Shown: piece by piece, positions 42,401 to 53,985 of the stretch | Numbering within the stretch: the stretch's first letter is position 1 | Layout: every line of letters begins with the position of its first letter | Source: Podospora pseudocomata | Taxonomy: Eukaryota > Ascomycota > Sordariomycetes > Sordariales > Podosporaceae | Reading direction: 5' to 3' | Assembly (NCBI RefSeq): GCF_035222375.1 | Contig: NC_085888.1 | Location: 2,604,001-2,668,000 of the forward strand | Length of the DNA stretch: 64,000 nucleotides | Notes under the pieces: model-generated | Databases searched by the model: none | The model's input: only the letters and a program-made list of their open reading frames with translations | Told to the model about the DNA's origin: nothing | Position numbers and translations under genes: made by a program

Positions 42401-45400
42401 GTTTTTTGTTAACCACTGGGTAGGTGAATTCATTAGGGGTGTATCCTGCGGTCTTTAGATCAGGCTAGTGTGTAAGGTCACCAGATCTTGACCATCATTT
42501 ATCGAATGGTGTTTCTTGCCCCCAAGTTTCAGGTAAAGATCTTCAACCACCCCCTCGGGGACCATAGCGACTTTCCATCTGCTTTCCAAGTGGTGAAACT
42601 TTCTGCAGAAAAATAACAGCTGTGCCGCTGCCATCCCCGGATTGTTGATGCCTAGAGAGATGTGATATGAGACCTGCCCGCTCATGCATGGAAAATACAC
42701 AAAGTGTTGATATCTTACTGGGAACCACGGAGCATGCATTTTGCTAGAACCAACTCCCCGTGATAGGCGGTAAGGCAAACCTCTAGATGGGTGACGTGCC
42801 AGCTATTTCAGGAGTTCAAGGAGGCCGTGGTGGGTGGTTCGGATAGTTGGGTTTGTCTCTCGTTGACGGTGAAATAGGGGTCTCGACCGGCCGAGGCACG
42901 GCGCATCGGCTGATGATCTGCAACAACCAAAGACTTGACACTCGACGCGTCCCTCCTCCCCATTGTGGATAGATGTTGGCGCCCTCCGACCGGTTTCGGA
43001 TTGTTCAACAGACTGGTTCTGGCAGTCAGGGGTAACAACACCCCGTTTCCCGCTCAATGAAAAGGGGGTTGCGCCACCACAACCATCTCCAGGTCCCAGG
43101 TCTGCAAAGGTCTTGTTCCCGAAAGGATATGCTTATTGCCTGCAGCGGTTAAGGCTCTCTCGGGGGGTGGGAGGGGGTGGGTGAGTGCGTGTCAGCCGGA
43201 ACCTGCTGCTTGGTGACGGCATCAGTCAGCATCTGCAGGGACTCGACCTCATGCAGATTTAATTGAACCCCAAGAAAGAAGCACAGTTTTCAGCCTTGAG
43301 GTTCATGGGGGAAATAGACGAAGAGGAAAGAAGAGGAAGTTCATAGTCCCGGCGGTGAACGTTACCGTAACAAGGCCGAACCACACGGGACAAGACAAGA
43401 GGATGACCCAAAGTTTCTGTCGTCCCAGCTTTGGGCGGCCGCTCCAGTTCATCTTGGGCCGAGATGTTGTTTACATGTGAGAGGCTATACCTTGCTCTGA
43501 TATATGGTTGGCGGGAAAACGCCACAACCATCCTGTCGGGTGGACAAGACATCGACTTGACCGCAAGGCCATTGCTTCATACCAGCTCCAACGCCTTGCT
43601 GTCAGGTCTAGAAGTCATAACCCATCTCGAAAACAACCTCTGACTACTTGTCAGGCAAGATTTCCGTCGTGGGCCGGCTGTGCCAGAGTAACAGCTCAAA
43701 GTTCGTCGGCCCACGAGTCATCCGGTGAGTGAGTCGAGATGAATTATGTATTACTGATACATTTCCATACATAGCACCCAACGAAGCCCGTGATGGATGT
43801 TGCGGCCGCCGACGCTGCTATTCTTGAGCCTCATCATGTTGGGACCCACCGCTGTCCAGGCACCCGCATCGTCTCTTCGTCTGCTACCCAGTGACTGTGG
43901 TCCTCCGAAAGCCGTCACTTGACGCTAGTTACCCTACAATTCATTATCCATGTGACTGGAGGAAGCCGTTGAGGTTGGGGAAGGCGTGATATGATACTGC
44001 AGCAACCCTTCACGGGGACACCCGGCTGCCCGCGTTGACGGAAGGAAATCAAGCCAGACTCAAAGACGCCACTCCCTTGCCATCCACGAGTAACCGTCGA
44101 GAGCTTTAGTTAGAAGGGTGTATCGGTAATGGGATCGGTCAGCAAGACGACAATAACTAGAGTCCTCAACTCAGATTGTCGTCTGATAGACTTTGTTTAA
44201 TGGGGCCGTCCGCATCAAAAGATACCACCAATCAGAACCTCTCGCTCGTGTAAATGAGCCAGGGCCAGAATCCAGTCCCATGTCCGTTTGGTCAAGCAAA
44301 AGAGGGCAAAATAGCCGCTTTCGGTAACCTCACCGCTTTTGAACCACAGCCAAACAATGCAGAAACGCCGCAATAACAAAGATAGCCCCACCGTTTTGGA
44401 AGATAACAATACCTACCGGAGGCTCCGAATTGCTAAAAGGCTTCGAAAAGACCCGACAAATACAAAATGTTGGAACCTCCCACAGGAAACGCAGATGTCT
44501 TAGCACATGAGAACGATGGCCTCATACCGAGGACTTTGATGGCAAGTATGAATAACGGAGGGGAGCATTGGGTTGGGGATGAGCGCACACCATCCGTGCA
44601 ATCAGCACCCCACCCCCAAAACCGAGAATGTAGCGGTACCTCGACTGGGAACTGACAGCGGTTGCCCATCATGCCCATGCTCACACCTTCATAGGGCTGG
44701 GTGGCTTTGCCTCCTTCTCCACAAAACGAAGCTTGACGTGTAAGTTCTGCACTCCCCCACGACGCGGATGCACTTCCGCAACAAGTGTCTGGCAGCAGTA
44801 TCAGTATTTGAAATCCACTCCGTGGCTGTTGATACTCCAAGGTGACTGAGGTCTGGCGGCCGAGTGCGGTTTGACTCGCCAGGACAACCGTTCTTCGGCG
44901 TTACATTGCTCGCCTGCTCCGCCGACCCAGAAGGCTCCCAGGGTTGATGCCCAGTTTGGGCTGTATTGGCGAACGGCTGGCGATAACAACGACGGAGGCG
45001 TCGAGCGCTCAGTAATTTACAGACAGCGAGGTGCAGATCTCGTTTGGACAGCGCAGTTTCCAACTTGATCTGGCATGCTTGACAGTGGTTTGGCGGTGTG
45101 GAAGAATACCGTGTTCCTCAAACGACTCGGATGTTCATGATGGAGGGTGGTGTTACATGAAGAACCGTGCATGAGTTGCATGAGAGGGTTGAGATGAAGT
45201 AACCAGTACCGCATGACAGGAACTGGATGCAAGAGGACCTTGCCAACGGGCCGACCTCCAGACAATTTACACATACGCTGAGGATGGATGCCAAGACGTA
45301 CCTGACTGCCTCCTGTTAATCCCGTGTTCTAGCGTATCTTGTTGCCATTTCAAATGGAAATCCTCCTGCGTAAGGCTGTTAGCGCAAGCCAGTCGTATAT

Positions 45401-47408
45401 CATTAGTATCATCACGTTCATGCTTATCATCATGAAGAGGCCATATCAAACTTGGTGATGGAATTTGAAATGGGCTGCAATGGGACCTTCTCGAGACCCG
45501 TGCAGCTGGTGAATTGATGCCTGGATGCAGGCCCAAATATCCAGTAACGCCCGAGGCGGTCAATGGCATCGGCAGCGTCATTAGAAGGTGGGTGTGCCTG
45601 TCTACCGTCGGGCGGTTGTGATGGTGCAGTTGAACTGACCTCTGGGAGCATATCCGGCGCGCAACACCATGCTAAGAAGCTTCCACCACCGAGGAACCGG
45701 AGCGCTGGGGCCAATCATATGGCCAGGAAGAACGACTTCTGTGCCTCTCCCGCTTTCCCGTCCTCACAGCTCTCGTACCCGATCCCTCGGAAGGGCGGCG
45801 TCAGGCCCTCGCACCTCCCCGTGAAGCAGCACACCAGGACGCAGTTATCACTAATCCCAAGCCATGGACCAAGAACCCCCCTGGTTGCGTTGGTTTTGAG
45901 CGCATTTCGTAGTGTGATAGAGCGACAGACTGGCCATCCAGAGCCGGGTATTGCGGTGACTGGAGACCGGTGTTCTTGTTTTGAGTCCCAGAAAGCAAAG
46001 AGCTGCATCAATAACTCAAACGCCACGAGAGGGGAGAGCGGCGTCTATTGCGTGGGACAGGATATGAAGTGCCTGTGCAACAGCTTGTGAAACGTGATAC
46101 CAGGAGAGGGTGTCGTCGGCAGTTCTTGATGGGCCATGGTTCTGGACGGAATAATGCGAGCCTTGGCTGTGGCAACTGGCAATATTCTGGAGCGCTTGAA
46201 CACATCGCACAAGCGGGCGTTTTTGTGTGACCTTCATTGAAGGCAAGCGCCGTGAGGGACCGCGTCTACCCCGCCGCTGGTGAACTTGTCCGAATCCCCG
46301 ATGGCCACGCACCCGGCAGAAAGTCGGCCGAGCACCTAGGGCAGAGTGCTTTTCGTGCCAAAGGGGGTGTTGATGGACAGTCAGGGTAGTCCCGTATCTC
46401 GACGAGTCGTAGGGCCGAACAGCTGTCCAGGGTCGTTCGTGGGTAAATTAGCAAGCGAATATTTCGGTGGTACTCGTGGGGATGTTGAACCTGTGACAGA
46501 GACAGGGCAGAGCTGTATCAAAGGCCGAGGGTTAGGCGGCTGCTTGGCAACAGCGAGGCTCAGGCGGACCACGGGGCTGGAGCTGCACAGCTCTGGCTCT
46601 GTTGATGTCGATGGGAGATCGCAGACAGAGAAGCGGGCGTCGCATGTCGCAGTGCAGGTTGCAGTCTGCATTGGCGTTTCCCCAGAGGGGCGCAGCATCT
46701 TTTGCAATTCCCGCCTGTTCTGGGTGCGCCAGCACCAACGTCCACCAAGAAAGAGCGGGATTCCAGCAGAAGGGGCGGAGAGACAGGGGTCCAAGGCCCC
46801 CTTGTCCATCGCTGCAGAATGCGGCACGCCCAGTGCCAGCGCCAGCGGGGTGGGGCACGCCAAGGGCCCGCTGCTTCCCGCGTCCCAATGTCTTAGCCCT
46901 CGACACCTTTCTTGGGTGTTCTTGGAATATCCTGAGGTCTTTTTGAAACTTCCCAATCAGGAAAACATATTCGAATTAGGCAAAGTGCGGCTTGACCCCT
47001 CGGTCACCAAAAAGGGTCTTGTTCAGAGTTGCCATAACGGACTGTCTGCAAGGGCGCTTTGAAGACCACCAGGGATCACAGCCCGTACCCTCCGAACAAC
47101 CAAGCAACAATCCAAGCCATCTCCGAATGCGCAATCCTGACGACGACGACCACCACCACCATTTCGGACTACTATCCCCGCTGATCACGCACCCTCACGT
47201 CAACATGGCTGGCGGGAATTACGTGCACATGGCTGCTGCCCCTCGCCCGGCCCCGCGGCGCCCGCTCTGTCCCGTTTGCCGAGAAGGATGTGATATCAAA
47301 GTCACAGCCACCAATCTGATATTCGAGCACCCCGCAGCTACCGGAACCTCTGTGTAACCCCCTCCGAGCCCATCCATGCCATCTTCGCCGTATTCCCCCG
47401 CCAGTTGT

Positions 47409-47443
47409 TATCACCATCACCACCATCACCACCATCACCATGA
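47409..47443 (+). repeat. (ATCACC)n short tandem repeat
   Basis: Irregular repeats of accatc/caccatc over about 35 bp, in non-coding sequence. Confidence 0.85.
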
Positions 47444-48078
47444 TGAGGTTGGTGATGAATTGCTCCTAGACCGCCGGATGTTTCCATCAGGGAGGGACGG
47501 AAGCAGGCGACTAGTTTCCGATGTCAGGGCCCCTTTGCCGATGATTATCATGGTGCCCCTCCTACAAAGCAACATTTCGACCAATGTTCCAAAAGTACAA
47601 GTTGGCGTCGAGGCTGGTGTTACACATGCACATGAACAGCCCGGTCTCACAGAATCAGGCTGTTGGGTCCCAAGGGCGCACACGCGGCATGGAGTTTTGC
47701 AACCGTTATCTCCAGATTGACTGGCACTCTCGCTCCAAGGGCCCATGTGCTACGGCTTTGTGATCCGAAGCGGACCTTTCTCCGAACACTTGTCCTACAC
47801 CTTTTCTCCCTTCTTGGTCCTTCACGCTCCCATTGCTCCCCTTGGGTATGGTGGTGACGCCACGTGCGGACTACTCGGACTTGAACAACTGGAATAGAAG
47901 CTCCGCTCCCACCTCGGAGTAAGTTGACACGGAGACTTGTCGGATTCGGCTGGATTCGTGCTTTATGACTTGATCTGGCAGCGCGAGCTGGAAACATGAG
48001 GCTGGACATCACGAGGAGAACAACATTCTATATATCCTCAAAGATGGACTTTTAACAAAAATGAGGTAAGAATCCCAT

Positions 48079-48101
48079 ATATCTATCTATCTATCTATCT
48101 G
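48079..48101 (+). repeat. (TATC)n microsatellite
   Basis: About five TATC/ATCT units in a row. Confidence 0.9.
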
Positions 48102-49792
48102 ATGATAACGTAAGACCCAACGCAGTGGAACGCCAACCCCAAGTTTTCTCACAGTCAGAACCCAATCTTATCTTGATCTCCCCATCAGCTCAGCTGAAGA
48201 AGGCAGAGCAGAAATGATTTGGGGGCAGAACGTCAAGTCGGTATGGGGGTAAGGTAAGGTGTGCAACGGTGTAGTTCGGTCGGAAAAGCGGCTGAAAGAA
48301 GAGGAGGAGAAGCCCCCAAAATTCGCCGATGGATCGCAGATTCGCAGCCCCCAACCGTAAAAGTGTAACCAAATGGACACAACGTCCTTCCGTGCACCTA
48401 CTCTGAGCTCCCAAGCATCCTGTTCGCTGGCTCGCAACTTGTTCTCCCAGGGCTGTCTCGTTCGTCCGCTCGCTGTCAAGATGTTATTTTCCATGACAGT
48501 CTCGGAAGTTATGACCAAGTTTTCGGGTACATCAACAGCATTACATCACAACTTGCTCTCTCAGCTTCAATCTGCAGTGACCCAGGCCACGAGAACTGAG
48601 AACTGGCCCGCTGGAGGGCACGACACAGGGCTGAGTCGCTGTTGTGGTAGGTAGGGAGTTTTTGGATCCCGCATGGGTTTACGGAGAAAGAGAGATAAAA
48701 GTGCTGGCAGTAAGGAGCCTGCAGGTTAATATATGCGGTGTTACTGCCCACCGTTTTGTTGCTCTTTGGTTTCCCGGGAGTGGGTGATTATAGTCTTGTG
48801 ACAGGCTCAGTGGGGGATGTAACCAACCCAGCTTGATGGGCAGACAGAGACGGTTCGGTTCGAGTTGAGTCACGGCGTCCCTTATGGAGGAATGGGCAAA
48901 TGTCAAGTTGCGGTGAGGCGGGCGTTTTGGCGATGGGGTTTGGGGACTGGATGAGGCTGTGTGGAGAAGCGAGGAGAGCCGCGTGATGAGGTTCTTGCGA
49001 AGCAGTTGGGGAAGGCTTGGTAAGTTGGCATTTGGGGAGTGTCGTAAAGGTCGGGAATGCTAGATGGCTGTGGTGTTTTGACGCGGGGTTGGGGTTGTGT
49101 AACTAGATTGGCGAAATGAGTCCGTGACCAGGCTCGAGATGACAACGGCATTGCTTTAGAGATTTGGGCAGGGAAGGTTAGGCAACGCAGAGTCTCGGGC
49201 TGGTTGGAGGGTGCTTTGCAGGAGGAAACGTTACTTGCTTGGGGGGATGGTGCTGAAAATAGGGAGTTAATTTGAGTAAGGCTGCTGTTGGGAGTATAGT
49301 TGCTCTGTTAAGAAAGTGCATAAGGGGGGTAAGTTCGGTGAGGCCACACAAGCTTGTGGTATGAATTCTATCAATACAAGAAGACAAAGACCGTTTTACC
49401 CTACGACACAAGATTGACGAGCAGGTAAGGTGGCGGAGGAACCATGATATTATATGCAGGCGACCTTGTATTCTACGCTTTGGCTCGCACTTTCATCAGT
49501 CATCACGTCTTAAATGATGTTGATGTATGAAGTCGGTGCCGTAAGCTTACGACAAGCGTTCTGAGCCCCTGATATGGCACCTGGCTCTGAGGAGCGCGTC
49601 ATCAAATTGAAGACATGGCATACTTCCCTAAGTTAAGTCGAGAAGATAGAAGTAATGTATCTCAGTTATGTATCTATCCTTTAATCTGCTCTTCATGATC
49701 CTTTTTCTGTGTTTGTGAATATTGCTCTTTCTACCGCTTGCGAGACTACGATCCTTTGAGCTCAGAAGCGATATTGGACTTCAGTACCATGC

Positions 49793-50806
49793 TCACTTGA
49801 TCCTATCATCTGGGGCTTCACCTAGCTCCCATTTTGTGTCAGTCCCCCCTTTAACACTATCCAGTTCCCTATATCCAGAATCTACACTCATTTCCACATA
49901 TTTGTTCTCATCCTCGTGAGCATTATGTTGTCCTCCAACTCCCGGTTTAATATCTTCCTCAATAATATCAAGCCTAGATGATACCTCCAATTCCCTATAC
50001 TCAGAATCTTCACTCATTTCTGTGTGTGTTGAAACCACATCCATTTCCTTAGCCTGCGCTTCGGTATCGAGCTCAACTCTAGGCGCAGCCTGACCAGATA
50101 TCTCCCATATCGAGCTTCCGTCAGTTGCCCACGCTGATCTCCAGTCTAGCTCTGGTTCTTCATCTAGGCCCATGTCCCAATTTGTTGGCGTTTGAGTTTT
50201 GAGATATGCTCTTGTTCGCTGTCGCGACGATTTGAAGATTTGAAGTGAGACTAGAAAGGCGATGAGAAGTACCCCGGCTGCGGAACCCAGAATGGCGCCT
50301 GTCAATTGTGATGTGTTTAAACTTGAGCCCCCAGGCTCAACAGTCAGGTCAGGTGGGCCGGTGCTCTCTTTATTGGTAGATTCCGAGCTAGCTGCAGTGG
50401 TAATGGGTGCGGTGGCTGTATTTGCTGGCCTTGAGGTGGCTGTCGCGAAACCGATGCCAGAGCTGTAAGCTGTGGCTGTCCAGGGCTGTGTGGATGGGGT
50501 CAATTGACAATATCGGAAGTAGTCTCTGAATATATGCTGCAAAGATTCCTCTGCAGTTCCGGGATCGAACTCAAAGGTGCACGAGTCGCATTTGGAATAG
50601 TAAAGTTGATAGAGAGTGCTCAAATCGGGAGTGCACAATCGATCTCCGCCCAATGTTAAGTGCTGGAATGCGGTTTCTATGAAGCGTGAATGTTAGATAA
50701 TACTCGATGGAGACACTTAGAGGCCGAGTCTTTGCATACCACAAACTGCCCAGCATTCCGGTGGGAGTAGATTCTGAATTTCTGAGTTGATGCGTGGTGA
50801 AATCAT
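49793..50806 (-). CDS. Single-pass membrane protein with Cys-patterned ectodomain, 2 exons
   Basis: 316 aa; exons 50806-50740 and 50676-49793 (63-nt intron). The ectodomain runs PPECWAVC, then DRLC, CDSC and FRYC. This spacing (CW..C, C, C-x2-C, then an aromatic followed by C) is shared with the gene at 51187-52217. An S/T-rich stalk (about 75-145) precedes one hydrophobic span (LTGAILGSAAGVLLIAFLVS) and a basic stop-transfer patch. The cytosolic tail is acidic, with RVELDTEAQAKEMDVV and a duplicated motif S(E/G)YREL(E/D). The arrangement looks like a small cell-surface receptor or adhesin, but no known domain is recognised and the function is unknown. No classical signal peptide is obvious in exon 1. 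Confidence 0.75.
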
Positions 50807-51186
50807 TTTCTCCCTCGGTCTTCATGATGGGAAATGATCTTTGTCAGGGGGTGCACTCTTGGCCATAACTTCCTTACTGGAGTATTTAGCAAAGTGCAAG
50901 GACTGCAGAGACAACTGAGATGATGGGAACAGATTTTTGATCCCAACATAATAATGCCATTGAGTCTGGGATTTGTCATACACTGTCAGCTGATGTGGTC
51001 TGGTTAGGCACCTATTTAGGGAAGTTTGAGGTCACAATCGCAATAGCAACGACTCTCAGCCATGTACTCTTTATATTAACATTGTGGGGGCGGGAGATAT
51101 CACGTCTCTTCTGCCTCGCTATCTCCCTTACATCTCTCCAAACTTTGCGCAGCTTCGTTTCGAACCAGCCTAGCTAGATGAAACCT
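50807..51186. other. Intergenic between the two tandem paralogues
   Basis: 380 bp holding the promoter of the 49.8-kb gene and the 3' end of the 51.2-kb gene. Nothing else seen. Confidence 0.4.
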
Positions 51187-52217
51187 TTAGCTGCCTATAA
51201 CCAGGTCCCTGCTCATCTCAAAACGAACTTGCTTCCGCTTTTCATCAGGAGCTCGCCTCTTCCCCCTGGCTGGCCTGGGGTTTTCTTGTCTTCGATCTTG
51301 TCCAGAAATCACCTCTAACTCTTCATATCCAGACCTTTCACTCAGTTCGGTGCGTGGAAACATCACCTCCATCTCGCAAGCCCCCGGTTCAATATCCATC
51401 TCGATTCTAGGTGCCGGGGGGTCGTCTAATTCGTTGATAGAGATTCCATTCATTTTCTGTGTCCCTTGAGATTCTATTTTCTTCAAAGCCTCCTCTTTCT
51501 TGCTGAGCTGTGATGCTCGTCGACGGTAGCCTGCCAGCTTCCAACACGCCAGTGCAGCCAGCAACAGAACAAAAACGGTTCCGGCACCAGATATTATTCC
51601 TATGAGTTGCAGAGAGGAAAGATGACCGCTACCAAGATCTTGGTTGTCACTCCCTTGATGGTTGTCGATCTGTTCATTATCAACAGCGTGAGTAGGGGGG
51701 TTGTCTTCACTTGTTGTTTTCCAGTCGGAGGTCGTTGCTGTTGTTGATGTTGTTGCAGGGTACGTGGTGGTGCTCAAAGCTGTCTCGGTCGGTAATTGAA
51801 CAATGAATGGGGGCGAGTCGGGTACTGGCTGGGAAAGATTGCAGTACTTCAATGATTCATCAAAGATTGCCTTCAGTCCCGGGTCTGGATCATTTAGGTT
51901 GTATTTGAAAGCTGTTCCAGCCCAGCAACCGTCGGCTGAACAATATCTGCAGGCTCCGACGTTACAGTATATTCTGTCTTGGCCCAAAACACAAACATGA
52001 CATTGTTTGTAATGGAACTCAAATTGAGTGGTTGAGTTGCACAGTTCAGGAGTGTTTCTGTTTTTTCGGACGAGCTCATGGGCAGTGCCTGGTTGATTTC
52101 AGTCGGGTAAATACATTGAAGAGAATGATACAGAGAGGCAACCAAAGACGTACCGCATTCTTTCCAGCAAGATGTAGGGAATATCGCGTGGATATCAGGG
52201 TCGAGTCCGCGACTCAT
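51187..52217 (-). CDS. Single-pass membrane protein, tandem paralogue, 2 exons
   Basis: 321 aa; exons 52217-52154 and 52088-51187 (65-nt intron at the same position and phase as in the neighbour). The ectodomain runs SCWKECG, PELC, KQCHVC, followed by extra cysteines (YCNVGACRYCSADGCW) and LKYCNL. A threonine-rich stalk, one membrane span (LIGIISGAGTVFVLLLAALAC) and the stop-transfer KLAGYRRR follow. The acidic tail carries SINELDD, RIEMDIEPGACEMEV and SGYEELEV. Homology to the 49.8-kb gene is clear from intron placement and motifs although overall identity is low, so the duplication is old or fast-evolving. Predicted at the plasma membrane or a vesicle membrane; role unknown. Confidence 0.78.
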
Positions 52218-52992
52218 TTTGAGGGCGACACAGAGGTGCACCACTCAATTTTCAACTGCCGAGATGTCCTTAGAAGAATCTATTGGGGATTTTATAGCTT
52301 GACATGGAAGAAGCTAAGAATCTAGAGTAAGTAGTGAGTTCATGCATAGGTACTTTGCAGCTGAATAAGGTAGCATCTTCATAACAAGGCTCCCAGGCTG
52401 CCACTAAAACAGTGAGGGTGATACTGCACGTCAAGTGGGACAGATGGGGGCCAAACCAACGACCACGAACCGTTTAGACATCTGGGACAGATACTGTCTC
52501 AAAAAGTGAGTTCATGCAAGTACCTAAGGTAGGTAACAACCAACCTGGCGACCAAGGGCTGGCATATCCACCACTGAGTGTTGTAAATAGGCCAACGTCT
52601 CTACCTAGATTTGCAGAGGCCGAGTCTTGGCTGTTTGAGCAAGTCCAAGCCAATGAAGCCCCTGAACGCAATTCTTAAGGCCCTACCTGATCCAAAACTC
52701 ACACTAGAAGAGGTCCTTTGTGCCCTGATGCTGACCGCACCATAAAACATGAATCCCCCCTTTCCCACTCTCCTTTCCCCCCCAAACCACCAGCTCAACA
52801 AGATATCCTAACCTTTCAGCCACGTCAAGTCACACTTCAAATGCCTGCTGACTTCCATTTCAACGAGTGCACAAGTCGAGGCAGTCCCAATCAGGGAAGA
52901 AAAGAAAAAGCCTGGGTGTAAGTCAGGTTCTGATGGAGTCCTAGGCCCACGGTGGGCCCAGCCCAAAAAAACCCACCAAAAGAGACTGGAAC
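52218..52992. other. Intergenic, no gene seen
   Basis: About 775 bp between the membrane-protein gene and the 5S rRNA gene. The end near 52950-52990 has A-runs which, on the minus strand, are the T-runs downstream of the 5S gene (terminators). Confidence 0.4.
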
Positions 52993-53111
52993 ACATACAA
53001 CACCAGGGATTCCCCAGTGGTCACCCACCTGAGTACTAATCTGGCGATCAGCTGCTTGACTCGGGCAGAGCGGACGGGATGCCGTATTTTCAGCTGTCTA
53101 TGGTCGTATGT
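52993..53111 (-). rRNA. 5S ribosomal RNA, complete
   Basis: Component of the large ribosomal subunit, transcribed by RNA polymerase III. Read on the minus strand, it is 119 nt from acatacgacc to the 3' end gtatgt. It has the universal features: the internal control region with cccgtccgctctgcccgag, and the 3' half with GGTGGGTGACC and a closing stem pairing the two ends (acatac with gtatgt). A TATA motif sits about 25-32 bp upstream and T-runs follow. An isolated single gene far from any rDNA array is the dispersed 5S organisation known from Neurospora and relatives. Confidence 0.95.
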
Positions 53112-53135
53112 GCTTGTGCTCATCAGATTCCTCAA

Positions 53136-53143
53136 CTATATAG
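53136..53143 (-). promoter_or_regulatory. TATA element of the 5S gene
   Basis: ctatatag, 25-32 bp upstream of the 5S start, the position where Neurospora 5S genes carry their required TATA element. Confidence 0.6.
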
Positions 53144-53341
53144 CAACATTGTACTGTTGTCTCCCCATCCAACACCCCTCTGCCACACATTAAGATGACA
53201 TTCTCTCCCTCTTTTTACACCCTCTCTGTCTCACTAGAATGTGTCTGACTATCGTATCCCCTTGCCACAAATACCCAGTGTGCCGACTGACCGAGCATCA
53301 GACTCATACCAAACACCCTCGGCACGCGGGTCTCCTTCTAG

Positions 53342-53578
53342 CTATGAGTCTGATCCATCTCCCGGCGTGAACAGCGCGGGGTTGGTAAGAGAGTTGCCAG
53401 TGACACCCTCGAACGCGCTGTTGCTGCTGCTCTTTTGGTTCGGCGGCCAAAGTACAGCCTACTGTGTGTAAGAAGCAGGGCGACTCCAGCTAGTGAGCCG
53501 GCTACGGCGTTGGGTTGAGGAGTTGGCTTGTTTTGGGCTTCGGAGGATTGTGGGGTACTGCCTGGTCGAAGGGCCAGA
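53342..53578 (-). pseudogene. Possible relic of a further membrane-protein paralogue
   Basis: One minus-strand frame reads a P/Q/N-rich stalk, a short hydrophobic span (AVAGSLAGVALLL), then YFGRRTKRAAA and a stop. The order stalk - span - basic patch matches the nearby family, but there is no start codon, no ectodomain and no acidic tail. It may be coincidence. Confidence 0.25.
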
Positions 53579-53985
53579 AGTCATGAGTCCCTTACCTATA
53601 TCCGGGCATGTAGGTTGAGGTAGGCAGGGGTGTAATGGTCTGATGTACCCTAGCTTGCAACCTCTTGGAACAAAAACGTGTAGTATTTGTGAGTGAAATA
53701 CCTTTCATGAATATTTATCTTCTGATGCCGTAGACACACTACACACTCATAGCCATCATAATCCCAAAGCTAGCTCTAAAAAGCTCTTCCTGACTTTCTA
53801 TGCCCCCATACCCCAGCCCTTATATTAACAAATAAGGAAAATGTATATATCTGAAAAAGAAAAAAGAAAACCAAAACGTGATGGTATCTGGCTGTAGCAC
53901 AATGAAACAACAATTGAAAAGAAATCCCCCCTGCCCATATGTCCAATAACTCCCCACCTTCATCTACCCCACCTCTTTAACCTCT

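Larger units (their letters stand above)
36472..49792. other. Gene-poor stretch of about 13 kb upstream of the bZIP gene
   Basis: I could not support any protein gene. The longest frames (about 38832-39365 +, 45563-46090 + and 46346-47062 +) show no domain, no conserved motif and no splicing, and overlap comparable frames on the other strand. No tRNA was recognised. Simple repeats occur at 47409-47443 and 48079-48101, and homopolymer runs near 42066 (A) and 42391 (T). Base composition is not the AT-rich pattern of heavy RIP. Part of it may be a long promoter, leader or non-coding transcript of the bZIP gene. Confidence 0.5.
53112..53985. other. Spacer between the 5S and ABCA genes
   Basis: About 870 bp. 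It contains the 5S promoter and a doubtful membrane-protein relic on the minus strand (53342-53578). No intact gene seen. Confidence 0.4.

Noticed and set aside
45563-46090. Plus-strand open frame of 175 codons
   Set aside because: No motif or context; overlapped by comparable antisense frames.
46346-47062. Plus-strand open frame of 238 codons
   Set aside because: Composition looks random, several opposite-strand frames overlap it, and nothing resembles a known family.
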